NCBI GenBank assembly: GCA_016200365.1
Contig: JACQEW010000149.1
Location: 1 to 20,264 of the forward strand
Length of the DNA stretch: 20,264 nucleotides
Reading direction: 5' to 3'
DNA from: Nitrospinota bacterium
GTDB lineage: Bacteria > Nitrospinota > Nitrospinia > UBA9942
The position numbers were made by a program, and so were the translations under genes. The notes beneath the pieces are model-generated. The model worked only from the letters and a program-made list of their open reading frames with translations, was not told the DNA's origin and ran no database searches. Shown here one piece after another: positions 20,080 through 20,264 of the stretch. Every line of letters begins with the position of its first letter. The stretch's first letter is position 1.

Positions 20080-20264
20080 ATGTTTAAAGGCATAACACGG
20101 AGATTTTTTTTAAGGACTTCTATTGTTCTTGGTGCGGCAGGTGTATTGGGGACATTTCTATTTGGAAAGGTAAGGAGTGCTTCAGGTAAATATATTCGAC
20201 CGCCTGGCGCTGTAGAGGAATCAAAATTTCTTGGACAGTGTATAAGGTGTTTTTTGTGCGGAGA
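20080..20264 (+). CDS. Second NapG-like ferredoxin, 3' part outside the window
   Basis: Only the first 61 codons are visible. A Tat-type start, TRRFFLRTS, is followed by a hydrophobic stretch (IVLGAAGVLGTFLFG), then YIRPPGAVEESKFLGQCIRC and FLCG, the beginning of a [4Fe-4S] motif. The line-up with the 18118 gene (RPPGA, EE/DFL, CIxCxLC) shows that they are paralogues. It begins 9 nt after the NTF2-like gene, so both are probably co-transcribed. No good ribosome site is visible, and translation may be coupled. Too short for the Fe-S count or the exact family. Confidence 0.85.
   Translation, partial: MFKGITRRFFLRTSIVLGAAGVLGTFLFGKVRSASGKYIRPPGAVEESKFLGQCIRCFLCG

Noticed and set aside
1..20264. 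tRNA, rRNA, riboswitch (including T-box before cysS) and insertion-sequence transposase
   Set aside because: Looked for on both strands; no cloverleaf, T-box core, riboswitch core or transposase motif was recognised by eye.

Overview
The window looks like a chromosomal segment of a Gram-negative, at least facultatively anaerobic bacterium. It carries exported c-type cytochrome, Tat-exported molybdoenzyme and ferredoxin genes typical of periplasmic anaerobic respiration, beside housekeeping genes. Moderate G+C, heavy use of AGG/AGA and ATA codons, strong AAGGAGG ribosome sites and an abundance of palindromic intergenic repeats recall Nitrospirota or former Deltaproteobacteria. That placement is a guess; there is no rRNA or other marker here to settle it.

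Layout. 1-3100: adenine deaminase (ade) and the tRNA 2-thiouridylase mnmA. 3227-3643: a small four-helix membrane protein resembling part of a heme-copper oxidase subunit I. 3694-4880: a short island of two minus-strand genes of unknown function, each followed by an attC-like recombination site and flanked by related repeats; it looks like a fragment of an integron cassette array without an integrase. 5105-8620: inositol monophosphatase-type phosphatase, an AbrB-like small protein, a Crp/Fnr-family regulator, a perfect 22-bp operator-like palindrome, a PilZ protein and two tiny genes. 8793-10163 (minus): a GlcD-type FAD-linked oxidase. 10364-12683: cysS and rlmB. 13080-16596: a diheme cytochrome c and a NapA/NasA-like molybdoenzyme, behind a good sigma-54-type promoter and followed by a strong terminator. 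17037-18999: NapH-like and NapG-like iron-sulfur proteins. 19154-19448 (minus): two coupled membrane microproteins. 19513-20264: an exported NTF2-like protein and the start of a second NapG-like ferredoxin.

The cytochrome, molybdoenzyme, NapH-like and NapG-like genes plausibly form one electron-transfer system: quinol to NapH/NapG, then the diheme cytochrome, then the Mo enzyme. No napB, napD, napC or napF is visible inside the window.

The most unusual property of the window is its density of palindromic repeats. At least six families fill the intergenic spaces and are inserted into each other. Several are inserted in frame inside essential or housekeeping genes (ade, mnmA twice in two different reading frames, cysS), supply C-termini (mnmA), a probable signal-peptide core (19513 gene), stop codons (cysS, NapG-like) or ribosome-binding sequence (NapG-like). 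The second notable item is the solitary cassette island with foldable attC-like sites.
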